From positions 310,001 through 374,000 of the forward strand of contig CAVSCX010000006.1 of assembly GCA_963726615.1 (NCBI GenBank): a stretch of 64,000 bases of DNA, given 5' to 3'. Positions 23,791-32,706 of this stretch are shown in pieces (positions within the stretch are counted from its first letter, which is position 1; the number at the start of each line of letters is the position of its first letter). The position numbers and the translations under genes are program-made. This DNA is from CAWDZK01 sp963726615. Lineage in GTDB: Bacteria; Actinomycetota; Actinomycetes; JACCUZ01. Under the pieces are notes generated by a model. That model ran no database searches. It had not been told where the DNA came from and saw only the letters and a list, made by a program, of their open reading frames with translations.

Positions 23791-25173
23791 TCAGTGCCCG
23801 AGCAGCCGGCCCATCATGGCCGCCCGGCGTGAGGGACGACCCGTGCGTGCCTCCTCGGCATCGGCGCCGGACATCACTTTGAGCGAGGCATTGACACCGA
23901 GCCAGCGGAACGGCTCCGGTTCCCACCGACGTGATCGGTGCCCCACCCAGGGCAGGTGGACGAGGTCGCTGTCCCGGTCCAGGACGAGGTCGGCGAGCGT
24001 CCGTCCGGCCAGGTTCGACGTGGCCACGCCGTCGCCGACGTACCCGCCCGCCCAGGCGAGCCCGTTGCCCCGGTCGAGGCCGACCGAGGCGCACCAGTCG
24101 CGCGCGATGCCGACAGCCCCGCCCCAGGAATGGGTGACGGCCGCGCCGGCGGCGTCGGGGAGCAGGTCGACCAGAGTCCGCTGCAGCCCGGCCAGGACCC
24201 GTGGGTCGCGGTCCTGCTCCGGGCGGACCCGCGAGCCGAAGTGGTACGGCGCGCCGCGGCCGCCGAACGCGAGCCGGCCGTCGGCGGTGCGCTGCCCGTA
24301 GATGACGAGGTGCCGGAGGTCGGCGAACGTCTCGCGGTCCTGCAGCCCGATCCGGTCCCAGACGTCGGCCGGCAGCGGCTCGGTCGCGATCATGAGGGAG
24401 TAGACGGGAGCCAGGGTGCGACGCATCCCGGGCAGGGCCGCGGTGAAAGCCTCGGTCGCCCGGACGACGACCCCGGCACGCACCCGGCCGTGCGGGGTCA
24501 CGGCGGCGCCGGGCTCGATCGTCGTCACCGGTGTGTGCTCGTGGACGGTCACACCGAGCCGTTCGACGGTGCGGGCCAGCCCCCGCACCAGCCGGGCCGG
24601 GTGGATCGCGGCGCAGTGCGGCGTGTACGTCGCGCCGAGCACCCCGCCCGCCCGCACCCGGGCCCGCGCGTCGTCGGCGCCGAGCAGCGCCAGGTCGTCC
24701 TCACCGAACCCCCAGCGGCGCGCCTCGGCGACCTCGCGGCGCGCTCTCTCCAGCTGCACCCTGGTGCGCGCGGCCACCACGGTGCCGCCCCTGGCGAAGT
24801 GGCAGTCGATGCCCTCCGCGGCCGCCACCCTGCCGACCTCGTCCACCGCGCCCTGCATCGCCCGGTGCTGGGCCACGGCCGGCCCGGCGCCGTACCGCTG
24901 TGCCAGCCACCCGATCGATGCCGGGAAGAGCGCCGAGCACCAACCGCCGTTGCGCCCGCTGGCACCGAAGCCGGCGACCTCGCGCTCCAGCACCGCGATC
25001 CGCAGCGTCGGGTCGGCCGCCGCCAGGTAGTACGCGGTCCACAGGCCCGTGTACCCGGCGCCGACGACGGCCACGTCGACGTCGAGGTCGCCACCGAGGG
25101 CGGGCCGTGGGGCGAAGTCGTCGTCGGCGGTGCTGTGCCACAACGACAGCCGCCGGTAGTCCGCCGAGGTCAC
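23791..25173 (-). CDS. FAD-dependent amine oxidase (DAO/PuuB type)
   Basis: The 460-residue flavoprotein of the DAO superfamily has the dinucleotide fold VDVAVVGAGYTGLWTAYYLAAADP, then GFGASGRNGGWCSALFP, the family's flavin-contact loop, and the C-terminal HSWGGAVGIARDW and GLAWAGGYVGDGVATSNLAGRTLADLV. This subgroup includes gamma-glutamylputrescine oxidase and related amine oxidases. GTG 25173 overlaps the upstream stop (GTGA), so I prefer it to GTG 25188. It ends a four-gene operon headed by the Lrp regulator. A paralogue lies at 36891. Confidence 0.83.
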   Translation of the reverse strand: MTSADYRRLSLWHSTADDDFAPRPALGGDLDVDVAVVGAGYTGLWTAYYLAAADPTLRIAVLEREVAGFGASGRNGGWCSALFPASIGWLAQRYGAGPAVAQHRAMQGAVDEVGRVAAAEGIDCHFARGGTVVAARTRVQLERARREVAEARRWGFGEDDLALLGADDARARVRAGGVLGATYTPHCAAIHPARLVRGLARTVERLGVTVHEHTPVTTIEPGAAVTPHGRVRAGVVVRATEAFTAALPGMRRTLAPVYSLMIATEPLPADVWDRIGLQDRETFADLRHLVIYGQRTADGRLAFGGRGAPYHFGSRVRPEQDRDPRVLAGLQRTLVDLLPDAAGAAVTHSWGGAVGIARDWCASVGLDRGNGLAWAGGYVGDGVATSNLAGRTLADLVLDRDSDLVHLPWVGHRSRRWEPEPFRWLGVNASLKVMSGADAEEARTGRPSRRAAMMGRLLGH

Positions 25174-25832
25174 CTCGGTGGTGCCCACGAGCCGACGTAG
25201 GCCGGCACCGGGGGCGAGCCGCGCAGGTCGGGTGCCGGCTGCGGGGCACCAGCCACCTCGTGCAACGGCAGGACACCGGCCCAGACCGGGAGGTCGAGGT
25301 CCTCGTCGGCGTCGTCCGGCGGCGAGTCGCTCACCTTCACCGACCACTCAGCCAGTGACAGGCTGAGGACCAGCGTCGCGGCGAGCTCCTTCCGGTTCGG
25401 CTGCCGGGCGTCGTCCCAGCGACCCGGCAGCAGGTGCTCGGTGACGCGTTCGAGGCCGGCTGCCTTCGCCTCGCCCTCCAGCGGTGTCGCGACGCCGAGC
25501 ACCATCGCGCACCGGTAGTGCATCGACGACTCGAACACCGACCGGGCCGCCACCAGTCCGTCGAGCAGGGTCACGGTGAGGCAGGTGGGTGCGCCGTCGG
25601 CGAGGCTGCGGAACAGCCGGCTGCCGGTCGAGCCGTGGAAGACCACGTCGTCTCCGTCGCGGGCGTACGCGACGGGAACGACATAGGGCTGCCCGGGGGA
25701 GCGGTCGGCCGCGACCGGGTCCGCCACGGCGACGTGGGCGACCCGGCCGGCGTCGAGGACCGCGTCGAGCACGGCGCGGTCGGTGACCTGGTTCTCCGGC
25801 AGCCGCCGGACCGTGGTCCGGTCGGTGGTCAT
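25170..25832 (-). CDS. PPOX-family flavin-nucleotide-binding protein
   Basis: The 220-residue protein has a split-barrel FMN-binding fold. The N-terminus (TTVRRLPENQVTDRAVLDAVLDAGRVAHVAV) and the block VVFHGSTGSRLFRSLADGAPTCLTVTLLDGLV, then SMHYRCAMVLG, match the pyridoxamine-5'-phosphate-oxidase-like group close to nitroimidazole-resistance proteins. Function is unknown. It sits between an aminotransferase and an amine oxidase, both cofactor-dependent, and could serve in PLP or flavin handling; that is only inference from position. Confidence 0.8.
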   Translation of the reverse strand: MTTDRTTVRRLPENQVTDRAVLDAVLDAGRVAHVAVADPVAADRSPGQPYVVPVAYARDGDDVVFHGSTGSRLFRSLADGAPTCLTVTLLDGLVAARSVFESSMHYRCAMVLGVATPLEGEAKAAGLERVTEHLLPGRWDDARQPNRKELAATLVLSLSLAEWSVKVSDSPPDDADEDLDLPVWAGVLPLHEVAGAPQPAPDLRGSPPVPAYVGSWAPPR

Positions 25833-25836
25833 CTGG

Positions 25837-27231
25837 TCAGAGCCGCGACCAGGCCTCGGTCAGCACCGAGCGCAGGATCTGCTCCATCTCGTCGAAGTGC
25901 GACTGGTCGCAGACCAGCGGCGGCGACAGCTGGATCACCGGGTCGCCGCGGTCGTCGGCCCGGCAGTACAGCCCGGCCTCGAACAGTGCCTTGGACAGGA
26001 ACCCGCGGAGCAGCCGCTCAGCCTCGTCGTCGTCGAAGGTCTCGCGGGTGGCCTTGTCCTTGACCATCTCGATGCCGAAGAAGAAGCCGTCGCCGCGCAC
26101 GTCGCCGACGATGGGCAGGTCGTTGAGCTTCTCCAGCGTGCGGCGGAAGTCGCCGGTGGTGTTCCGCACGTGCTCGTTGAGCTTCTCCCGCTCGAAGACG
26201 TCCAGGTTCGCCAGGGCCACGGCCGCGGACACCGGGTGGCCGCCGAAGGTGTACCCGTGCGCGAAGGAGGCGTGTCCCTGCAGGAACGGCTCCATGATCC
26301 GGTCGGTCGCGATCATCGCGCCGATCGGGGAGTAGCCCGACGTCATGCCCTTGGCGCAGGTGATGATGTCCGGCTGGTAGCCGAAGCGCTCCGAGCCGAA
26401 GTAGTAGCCGAGCCGGCCGAAGGCGCAGATCACCTCGTCCGACACCAGCAGCACGTCGTACCGGTCGCAGATCTCGCGGACCCGGGCGAAGTAGTTGGGC
26501 GGCGGCGGGAAGCAGCCGCCGGAGTTCTGCACGGGCTCGAGGAACACCGCGGCGACGGTCTCGGGCCCCTCGAACTCGATGGCCTCCGCGATCCGGTCGG
26601 CGGCCCAGAGGCCGAACGCCTCGAGGTCGTCGCCGTGCTCCGGCGCGCGGTAGAAGTTCGTGTTGGGCACCTTGTGGGCGCCCGGCACCAGCGGCTCGAA
26701 CATCGCCTTGGCGGCGGGGATGCCGGTGATGGACAGTGCCCCCTGCGGCGTCCCGTGGTAGGCGATCGAGCGGCTGATGACCTTGTGCTTCATCGGCTTG
26801 CCGGTGAGCTTGTAGTACTGCTTGGCGACCTTCCAGGCCGACTCGACCGCCTCGCCGCCGCCGGTGGTGAAGAAGACCCGGTTGAGGTCGCCCGGGGCGA
26901 GGTGGGCCAGCCGCTCGGCGAGCTCGACCGCCTTCGGGTGCGCATAGGACCACAGCGGGAAGAACGCGAGCTCGCTGGCCTGCTTGGCGCCGGCCTCGGC
27001 GAGCTCGGTGCGGCCGTGGCCGGCCTGCACGACGAACAGCCCGGCGAGACCGTCGAGGTAGCGCTTGCCCGACGCGTCCCAGATGTAGGGCCCGTCGCCC
27101 CGGGTGATGACCGGGACGTCGACCTGCTGGTACGCGCCCATCCGGGTGAAGTGCATCCACAGGTGGTCGCGGGCCGAGGCGGCGAGGGCCGCCCCGTCGA
27201 AGGCGGTGGTGGGTTCGGTGGTCAGGGTCAT
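25837..27231 (-). CDS. class III aminotransferase, probably putrescine/diamine type
   Basis: The 464-residue PLP enzyme has GPYIWDASGKRYLDGLAGLFVVQAGHGR, the cofactor loop TTGGGEAVESAWKVAKQYY, VLLVSDEVICAFGRLG with the ring-binding Asp, and the Schiff-base lysine in IITCAKGMTSGYSPIGA. The N-terminal LWMHFTRMGAY is typical of omega-amine:pyruvate transaminases acting on putrescine, beta-alanine or similar amines. Location opposite a gamma-aminobutyraldehyde dehydrogenase favours putrescine. It overlaps the Lrp gene by 4 bp and is the second gene of that operon. Confidence 0.85.
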   Translation of the reverse strand: MTLTTEPTTAFDGAALAASARDHLWMHFTRMGAYQQVDVPVITRGDGPYIWDASGKRYLDGLAGLFVVQAGHGRTELAEAGAKQASELAFFPLWSYAHPKAVELAERLAHLAPGDLNRVFFTTGGGEAVESAWKVAKQYYKLTGKPMKHKVISRSIAYHGTPQGALSITGIPAAKAMFEPLVPGAHKVPNTNFYRAPEHGDDLEAFGLWAADRIAEAIEFEGPETVAAVFLEPVQNSGGCFPPPPNYFARVREICDRYDVLLVSDEVICAFGRLGYYFGSERFGYQPDIITCAKGMTSGYSPIGAMIATDRIMEPFLQGHASFAHGYTFGGHPVSAAVALANLDVFEREKLNEHVRNTTGDFRRTLEKLNDLPIVGDVRGDGFFFGIEMVKDKATRETFDDDEAERLLRGFLSKALFEAGLYCRADDRGDPVIQLSPPLVCDQSHFDEMEQILRSVLTEAWSRL

Positions 27232-27701
27232 CTGGTTCCCCAGTTGTAGAGCTGCTTACGGAGCTTGAGGTAGACGAACGACTCGGTGCTGCGCACCGAG
27301 GGCACTGCACGGATGCGCTTGGACACGAGCTCGAGAAGGTGGTCGTCGTCCTCGCAGACCACCTCGACGAGCAGGTCGAAGCTGCCGGCGGTGATGACGA
27401 CGTAGTCGACCTCCGCCATGTCCGCGATCTTCTCGGCCACCGACTCGACGTCGCCCTCGCAGGAGATGCCGATCATGGCCTGGCGCGGGAAGCCGACCTG
27501 GAGCGGGTCGGTGACGGCGACGATCTGCATGACGCCTGCGTCGAGCAGCCGCTGGACCCGCTGCCGGACCGCCGCCTCGGACAGGCCCACGGCCTTGCCG
27601 ATCGTGGCGTAGGCGCGCCGGCCGTCCTCCTGCAGCTGCTCGATGATCGCCTTGGAGACGTCGTCGAGGACGATGCCGCCGCCGCGTTCCTTGCTGGCCA
27701 T
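27228..27701 (-). CDS. Lrp/AsnC family transcriptional regulator
   Basis: The 157-residue protein has an N-terminal winged helix-turn-helix (LDDVSKAIIEQLQEDGRRAYATIGKAVGLSEAAVRQRVQRLLDAGVM) and a C-terminal RAM/AsnC effector domain (VVITAGSFDLLVEVVCED). ATG 27701 gives the usual length; the frame continues upstream without similarity. Being divergent from the aldehyde dehydrogenase gene and overlapping the aminotransferase gene, it most likely controls both by sensing an amine or amino acid. The facing gene region carries a motif repeated at 31015-31050. Confidence 0.9.
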   Translation of the reverse strand: MASKERGGGIVLDDVSKAIIEQLQEDGRRAYATIGKAVGLSEAAVRQRVQRLLDAGVMQIVAVTDPLQVGFPRQAMIGISCEGDVESVAEKIADMAEVDYVVITAGSFDLLVEVVCEDDDHLLELVSKRIRAVPSVRSTESFVYLKLRKQLYNWGTR

Positions 27702-27740
27702 GCCCGCGATCCTCGCCCCCGGACCGGGTGCTTGGCAAGT

Positions 27741-27776
27741 GAATCCGTGGCGAATGCCCTCAGAAATTGCTGAATC
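27741..27776. promoter_or_regulatory. candidate Lrp-type operator between regulator and aldehyde dehydrogenase
   Basis: GAATCCGTGG (27741-27750) matches the GAWTYCGTGG motif present twice in front of the aldehyde dehydrogenase at 31164. Sixteen bases downstream, TTGCTGAATC (27767-27776) keeps the outer GAATC of the opposed half-site. The intervening stretch is AT-rich for this genome and includes TCAG-N6-CTGA (27760-27773). I infer a binding site for the divergent Lrp-like regulator. Confidence 0.45.
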
Positions 27777-27868
27777 TGTCGTCCGGACGGCCTGCGACTG
27801 TTGAGAACGGGTCTCGCGGGCTAGGCTCCGGCCGAACCCGTGACGCCCCCGCCAGCCAGGAGCCACCG

Positions 27869-29317
27869 TTGTCCGAGACCCGCACCCTGCGCAACTTCGT
27901 CGCCGGCAAGCCGGTCGACCCCGCCGACGGCCGGACCTCCGAGCTGGTGGACCCCAGCACCGGGAAGGTCTTCGCCCATGCCCCGGTGTCCTCCGCCGAG
28001 GACGTCGACGTGGCGATGTCGGCGGCCGAGGCTGCCTTCGAGAGCTGGCGCGACAGCACCCCCAGCGAGCGCCAGAAGGCCCTGATCCGGATCGCCGACG
28101 CGATCGAGTCGCGCGCCGACGAGCTGGTGGCGGCCGAGGTGGAGAACACCGGCAAGCCGATCGCTCTCACGCTGTCGGAGGAGATCCCGCCGATGGTCGA
28201 CCAGATCCGGTTCTTCGCCGGAGCCGCCCGGGTGCTCGAGGGCCGCTCGGCCGGGGAGTACATGGCCGGCCACACCTCGTTCGTCCGCCGCGAGCCCATC
28301 GGGGTCTGCGCGCAGGTCACGCCGTGGAACTACCCGATGATGATGGCGGTCTGGAAGTGGGCCCCGGCCATCGCCGCCGGCAACACCGTGGTCCTCAAGC
28401 CCTCCGACACCACGCCGGTGTCGACGCTGCTGATGGCCGAGATCATGTCCGAGTTCCTGCCCGAGGGCGTCTTCAACGTGGTGTGCGGCGACCGCGACAC
28501 CGGACGGGCCCTCGTCCGGCACCGCACGCCGCAGATGGTGTCGATCACCGGCTCGGTGCGCGCCGGGATGGAGGTGGCCGGCGCCGCGGCGACCGACCTG
28601 AAGAAGGTGCACCTCGAGCTGGGCGGCAAGGCCCCGGTCGTGGTCTTCGACGACGCCGACCTCGAGGCAGCCGCGGAGGCCATCGCCGTCGCGGGGTACT
28701 TCAACGCCGGCCAGGACTGCACCGCGGCGACCCGTGTCCTCGCCGCGCCCGGCATCCACGACGACTTCGTGGCGGCGATCGCCCGGCAGGCCCGCGAGAG
28801 CGCCAGGACCGGCCGTCCCGACGACGAGGACGCGCTGTTCGGCCCACTGAACAACGCCAACCAGCTGGACCGGGTCGTGGGCATGCTCTCTCGCGCGCCG
28901 GAGCACGCCGCCGTGGCGGCCGGCGGGCACCGGGTCGGCGGCGAGCTGGCCGAGGGCTACTTCCACGAGGCCACCGTGGTCAGCGGTCTGCGCCAGGACG
29001 ACGAGCTGGTGCAGGACGAGGTCTTCGGGCCGGTCATCACGGTCCAGCAGTTCAGCGACGAGGACGAGGCGGTCCGCTGGGCCAACGGCGTGCAGTACGG
29101 CCTGGCCTCGTCGGTGTGGACGAAGGACCACGGCCGGGCGATGCGGATGGCCAAGCGCCTCGACTTCGGCTGCGTGTGGATCAACACGCACATCCCGCTG
29201 GTCGCCGAGATGCCGCACGGCGGGTTCAAGCACTCGGGCTACGGCAAGGACCTGTCGATGTACGGCTTCGAGGACTACACGCGGGTCAAGCACGTGATGT
29301 CCAACATCGAGGCCTGA
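27869..29317 (+). CDS. aldehyde dehydrogenase, gamma-aminobutyraldehyde type
   Basis: The 482-residue NAD(P)-dependent enzyme has TPWNYPMMMAVWKWAPAIAAGNTVVLKPSD, the general-base Glu in LELGGKAPVVV and the nucleophilic Cys in NAGQDCTAATR. Sequence style (VRREPIGVCAQVTPWNYP, MPHGGFKHSGYGKDLSMYGFEDYTRVKHVM) matches the PatD/gamma-aminobutyraldehyde branch, which makes GABA from the putrescine-derived aldehyde. The start is TTG 27869 with AGGAG eight bases upstream; the open frame begins earlier without similarity. It is close to the paralogues at 31164 and 59096. Confidence 0.87.
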   Translation: MSETRTLRNFVAGKPVDPADGRTSELVDPSTGKVFAHAPVSSAEDVDVAMSAAEAAFESWRDSTPSERQKALIRIADAIESRADELVAAEVENTGKPIALTLSEEIPPMVDQIRFFAGAARVLEGRSAGEYMAGHTSFVRREPIGVCAQVTPWNYPMMMAVWKWAPAIAAGNTVVLKPSDTTPVSTLLMAEIMSEFLPEGVFNVVCGDRDTGRALVRHRTPQMVSITGSVRAGMEVAGAAATDLKKVHLELGGKAPVVVFDDADLEAAAEAIAVAGYFNAGQDCTAATRVLAAPGIHDDFVAAIARQARESARTGRPDDEDALFGPLNNANQLDRVVGMLSRAPEHAAVAAGGHRVGGELAEGYFHEATVVSGLRQDDELVQDEVFGPVITVQQFSDEDEAVRWANGVQYGLASSVWTKDHGRAMRMAKRLDFGCVWINTHIPLVAEMPHGGFKHSGYGKDLSMYGFEDYTRVKHVMSNIEA

Positions 29318-29325
29318 GCGGTCCG

Positions 29326-30978
29326 GTGCGGGTAGACCTCGTCCTGCGCGGAGGGACGGTGGTCACCGGGCTGCCCGGCGCCCCGCGGGCCCGGGCGGTG
29401 GCGGTGCACGACGGGCGCGTCGTCGCCCTCGACGAGGAAGCCCTCGCGCTGGTGCCTACCGCCGCCGGAACCGTCGACCTGGAGGGCGGCGCACTCCTGC
29501 CGTCCTTCGGTGACGGGCACGTCCACCCGCTGTGGGGAGGGGTCGAGCTCGCGGGGCCCGATGTCCGGGGCGCGACCAGCGTGGCGGAGGTCGTCGACGT
29601 CGTCCGGCGCTGGGCCGGCGCCCACCCCGACACCGAGTGGGTGCAGGGCGGCCCGTACGACCCGACCCTGGCGCCGGGCGGCCGGTTCGACGCCCGCTGG
29701 CTGGACGAGGCCGTCGCGGACCGCCCGGTCGTCCTGCAGTCCACCGACCACCACTGCGTCTGGGTCAACTCCGAGGCCTTGCGCCGCGCCGGCGTCCATG
29801 CCGGCACCCCCGACCCGCCGACCGGTCAGGTGGCCCGGCGCCCGGACGGCACCGTCCTGGGCACCCTGGTCGAGTGGACGGCGATGGAGCTGGTGCTGCG
29901 CCACGCTCCGCGTCCCACCTCGCAGGAGAAGCTCGAGGGGCTGATCCGGGCCGCGTCACTGCTCGCGGCGTCGGGTCTGACCTGGGTGCAGGAGGCTGCA
30001 CTCGCACCGTCCGACGTCGCGGCGTACCTGGCGGCGGCGTCGACCGGCCGGCTGGCGGTGCGCGCCAACATCGCGCTGCGGGCCGACCCGGACAGCTGGC
30101 GCTCCCAGCGGGCGGAGTTCCTCGCGGTCCGCCGGGCCGCCGCCGCGTCGCCGGCCGGTGCGGACGTCTCGGCACGCACCGTGAAGATCTTCGCCGACGG
30201 TGTTGTCGAGGCCGGCACCGCGTCGATGCTCGAGCCGTACGACGAGGCGCTCGGCGACCCTCCTGGCTCCCGGGGGCACCCGGTCTGGTCGCCGGACGAG
30301 CTCGCAGCCGCGGCGGCAGCCTTCGACGCCGACGGTTTCCAGCTGCACGTTCACGCCATCGGCGACGCCGCGGTGCGCAGCAGCCTTGACGCCCTGGGCC
30401 GGCTGCCCGAGGTCAACGGTCTCCGTGACCGGCGCCCGGTCGTCGCTCACACCCAGTGCGTCGACCCTGCCGACGTGGCGAGGTTCGCCGAGCTCGGCGT
30501 CATCGCCAACCTCGAGCCGCTGTGGGCCCAGCTCGACCCGCTGCAGGTCGACCTCACCCTGCCCCGGCTGGGTCACCACCGCGGCGTCCAGCAGTACCCG
30601 ATGGCCTCCCTGCTCGCGTCGGGCGCGCTGCTGTCCTTCGGCAGCGACTGGCCGGTGAGCTCCTTCCGGCCGCTGGAGGGGCTGGCCGTGGCCGTCACGC
30701 GGCAGACCCGGGACGGGGTCCCGGCCGGCGGCTGGGTGCCCGACGAGCGGCTGCCCGTCCCGGCGGCGCTCTCGGCGTACACCCAGGGTGTCGCGTACCA
30801 GGCGTTCGAGGAGGCGGAGTGGGGGACGGTCAGTGTCGGCCGGCGGGCCGACCTGGTGTGGCTCGAGGCCGACCCGACCACGACCGACCCGGCCGGCTGG
30901 CCGGACCTCCCGGTGCGCGGCACCTGGCTCGCCGGCCGCCGCACCTGGGACCCGGGGACGCCAGAGCGCGCAGTCTGA
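29326..30978 (+). CDS. YtcJ-like amidohydrolase
   Basis: This 550-residue metal-dependent hydrolase belongs to the amidohydrolase_3 group. It has an N-terminal composite barrel (VDLVLRGGTVVTG, VDLEGGALLPSFGDGHVHPLWGG with the first metal His pair), KIFADGVVEAGTASML, FQLHVHAIGDAAVRSSLDAL and the C-terminal metal Asp in FGSDWPVSSFRP. Substrates of this group are mostly unknown amides. Eight bases separate it from the aldehyde dehydrogenase stop, so it is in the same operon and may release an amine or acid from an acylated polyamine; that is inference. Confidence 0.82.
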   Translation: MRVDLVLRGGTVVTGLPGAPRARAVAVHDGRVVALDEEALALVPTAAGTVDLEGGALLPSFGDGHVHPLWGGVELAGPDVRGATSVAEVVDVVRRWAGAHPDTEWVQGGPYDPTLAPGGRFDARWLDEAVADRPVVLQSTDHHCVWVNSEALRRAGVHAGTPDPPTGQVARRPDGTVLGTLVEWTAMELVLRHAPRPTSQEKLEGLIRAASLLAASGLTWVQEAALAPSDVAAYLAAASTGRLAVRANIALRADPDSWRSQRAEFLAVRRAAAASPAGADVSARTVKIFADGVVEAGTASMLEPYDEALGDPPGSRGHPVWSPDELAAAAAAFDADGFQLHVHAIGDAAVRSSLDALGRLPEVNGLRDRRPVVAHTQCVDPADVARFAELGVIANLEPLWAQLDPLQVDLTLPRLGHHRGVQQYPMASLLASGALLSFGSDWPVSSFRPLEGLAVAVTRQTRDGVPAGGWVPDERLPVPAALSAYTQGVAYQAFEEAEWGTVSVGRRADLVWLEADPTTTDPAGWPDLPVRGTWLAGRRTWDPGTPERAV

Positions 30979-31014
30979 CCGTGGAGCTGCGCCACCTGAC
31001 GCCTGTTTCCGCGT

Positions 31015-31050
31015 GATTTCGTGGTCACGATCCGGTATCGCCACGGAATC
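31015..31050. promoter_or_regulatory. inverted GAWTYCGTGG pair upstream of aldehyde dehydrogenase
   Basis: GATTTCGTGG (31015-31024) and CCACGGAATC (31041-31050) form an inverted repeat, nine of ten positions matching, with a 16-base spacer. The same half-site is found in the Lrp divergent region at 27741. It lies just upstream of a possible promoter and 114 bases before the GTG. I infer an operator for the Lrp-like protein linking the two promoters. Confidence 0.5.
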
Positions 31051-31052
31051 CC

Positions 31053-31081
31053 TTGTCCGAGCCGGACTGCTCTGTCAGGAT
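31053..31081 (+). promoter_or_regulatory. possible promoter of the 31.2-kb aldehyde dehydrogenase operon
   Basis: TTGTCC (31053-31058) and CAGGAT (31076-31081) are separated by 17 bases and follow the inverted operator-like repeat directly. The -35 is good, the -10 only fair. The spacing and location support it; there is no other evidence. Confidence 0.3.
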
Positions 31082-31163
31082 CGGCCGCATAGTCGCGCGG
31101 CCGCGCGATCGGGCAGTCGAGTCCCGGACCGGCTGCTGGCAGGAGATCAGGGAGGCTCATCGC

Positions 31164-32657
31164 GTGCACCAGTTCATCGCCGGGAGCCGCCGTGAGGGCG
31201 GTTCGGGGGAGACGTTCGACGTCACCGACCCGGCGACAGGCGAGACCGTCGAGCAGGTCGTGCTCGCAAGCCCCGGCGACGTGGATGCCGCGGTGGCCGC
31301 CGCACGGTCGGCCTTCCCGGGCTGGTCCGGCGCGGCCCCGGTGGAGCGCTCGGCCGCGCTGACCCGGCTGGCGGCGCTGCTGGACGAACGCTCGGGGGAC
31401 CTGGCCCGCACCGAGTCTCGCCAGACCGGCAAGCCGATCCGGCTGGCCACCGGGTTCGACGTTCCGGGCACCGTGGACAACGTCGCGTTCTTCGCCGGGG
31501 CCGCCCGGGCGCTGGAGGGCAAGGCCGCTGCGGAGTACTCCGGCGACCACACGTCATACGTCCGGCGTGAGGCGATCGGTGTCGTCGGCTCGGTCGCGCC
31601 GTGGAACTACCCGCTCCAGATGGCCGCCTGGAAGATCCTGCCGGCGGTCGCGGCGGGCAACACCATCGTGCTGAAGCCGGCCGAGCTGACGCCGCTGACC
31701 GCGCTCATGATGGCCGAGGCCGCGTCCGAGGCCGGCATCCCCGACGGCGTGGTCAACGTCGTGACGGGCACCGGCAGGGTCGCGGGCGAGGCGCTGATGG
31801 CCCACCCGGACGTCGACATGGTGTCGTTCACGGGCTCGTCGGGGGTCGGTCGCCGGGTGATGGAGCTGGCCGCCGTGTCTCCCGGCGGGCCGAAGCGGGT
31901 GCACCTGGAGCTCGGCGGCAAGGCCCCGTTCGTCGTCTTCGACGACGCCGACCTCGACGCGGCCGTGCAGGGGGCGGTCGCCGGGTCGCTCATCAACACC
32001 GGCCAGGACTGCACCGCCGCCACCCGCGCCTACGTCCAGCGACCGCTCTACGACGCCTTCGTGGCCGGCGTCGCCGATGTCATGGGCACGGTGGTGCTCG
32101 GCGATCCGCTGGACGAGCGGACCGACCAGGGACCCCTGGTGTCCCGGCTCCAGCAGGAGCGGGTCGCGGGGTTCGTCGACAGGGCCCGCTCCACCGGCGC
32201 CAAGATCGTGCGAGGAGGTGCCGTCCCGCAGGGCGCACTGGCCCGCGGGGCCTACTACGAGCCGACGCTCGTCGTCGACGCCGCCCAGGACTCCGAGATC
32301 GTCCAGCACGAGGTCTTCGGCCCGGTGCTTGTGGTCCTGCCCTTCGACGACGACGACGAGGGGCTGAGCCTGGCCAACGACACGCCGTACGGCCTGGCGG
32401 CCTCGGCCTGGACGCGTGACGTGTTCCGCGCGATGCGCGCGACCCGCGAGATCCGGGCCGGCTGCGTGTGGGTCAACGACCACATCCCGATCATCAGCGA
32501 GATGCCCCACGGGGGCTACAAGGCCTCCGGCAACGGCAAGGACATGTCCCAGTACTCGATGGACGAGTACACCTGCGTCAAGCACGTCATGTACGACGGG
32601 ACGGCAGCGGTCCGCAAGGATTGGCACCGCACCGTGTTCACCGGCTCCGGCACCTGA
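31164..32657 (+). CDS. aldehyde dehydrogenase (second of the polyamine island)
   Basis: The 497-residue enzyme carries APWNYPLQMAAWKILPAVAAGNTIVLKPAE, general-base Glu in LELGGKAPFVV and nucleophile Cys in NTGQDCTAATRAY. It belongs to the gamma-aminobutyraldehyde/betaine-aldehyde dehydrogenase group but is clearly distinct from the 27869 copy. GTG 31164 with GGAGG eight bases upstream is chosen; ORF extension to 31053 has no similarity. The importer genes follow after 49 bases, so aldehyde oxidation and amine uptake share a transcript. Confidence 0.86.
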   Translation: MHQFIAGSRREGGSGETFDVTDPATGETVEQVVLASPGDVDAAVAAARSAFPGWSGAAPVERSAALTRLAALLDERSGDLARTESRQTGKPIRLATGFDVPGTVDNVAFFAGAARALEGKAAAEYSGDHTSYVRREAIGVVGSVAPWNYPLQMAAWKILPAVAAGNTIVLKPAELTPLTALMMAEAASEAGIPDGVVNVVTGTGRVAGEALMAHPDVDMVSFTGSSGVGRRVMELAAVSPGGPKRVHLELGGKAPFVVFDDADLDAAVQGAVAGSLINTGQDCTAATRAYVQRPLYDAFVAGVADVMGTVVLGDPLDERTDQGPLVSRLQQERVAGFVDRARSTGAKIVRGGAVPQGALARGAYYEPTLVVDAAQDSEIVQHEVFGPVLVVLPFDDDDEGLSLANDTPYGLAASAWTRDVFRAMRATREIRAGCVWVNDHIPIISEMPHGGYKASGNGKDMSQYSMDEYTCVKHVMYDGTAAVRKDWHRTVFTGSGT

Positions 32658-32706
32658 CCGCCCGGACGCCCGACCCTGCACGAGACAGCACCGAGGAGAA
32701 CCCCAC

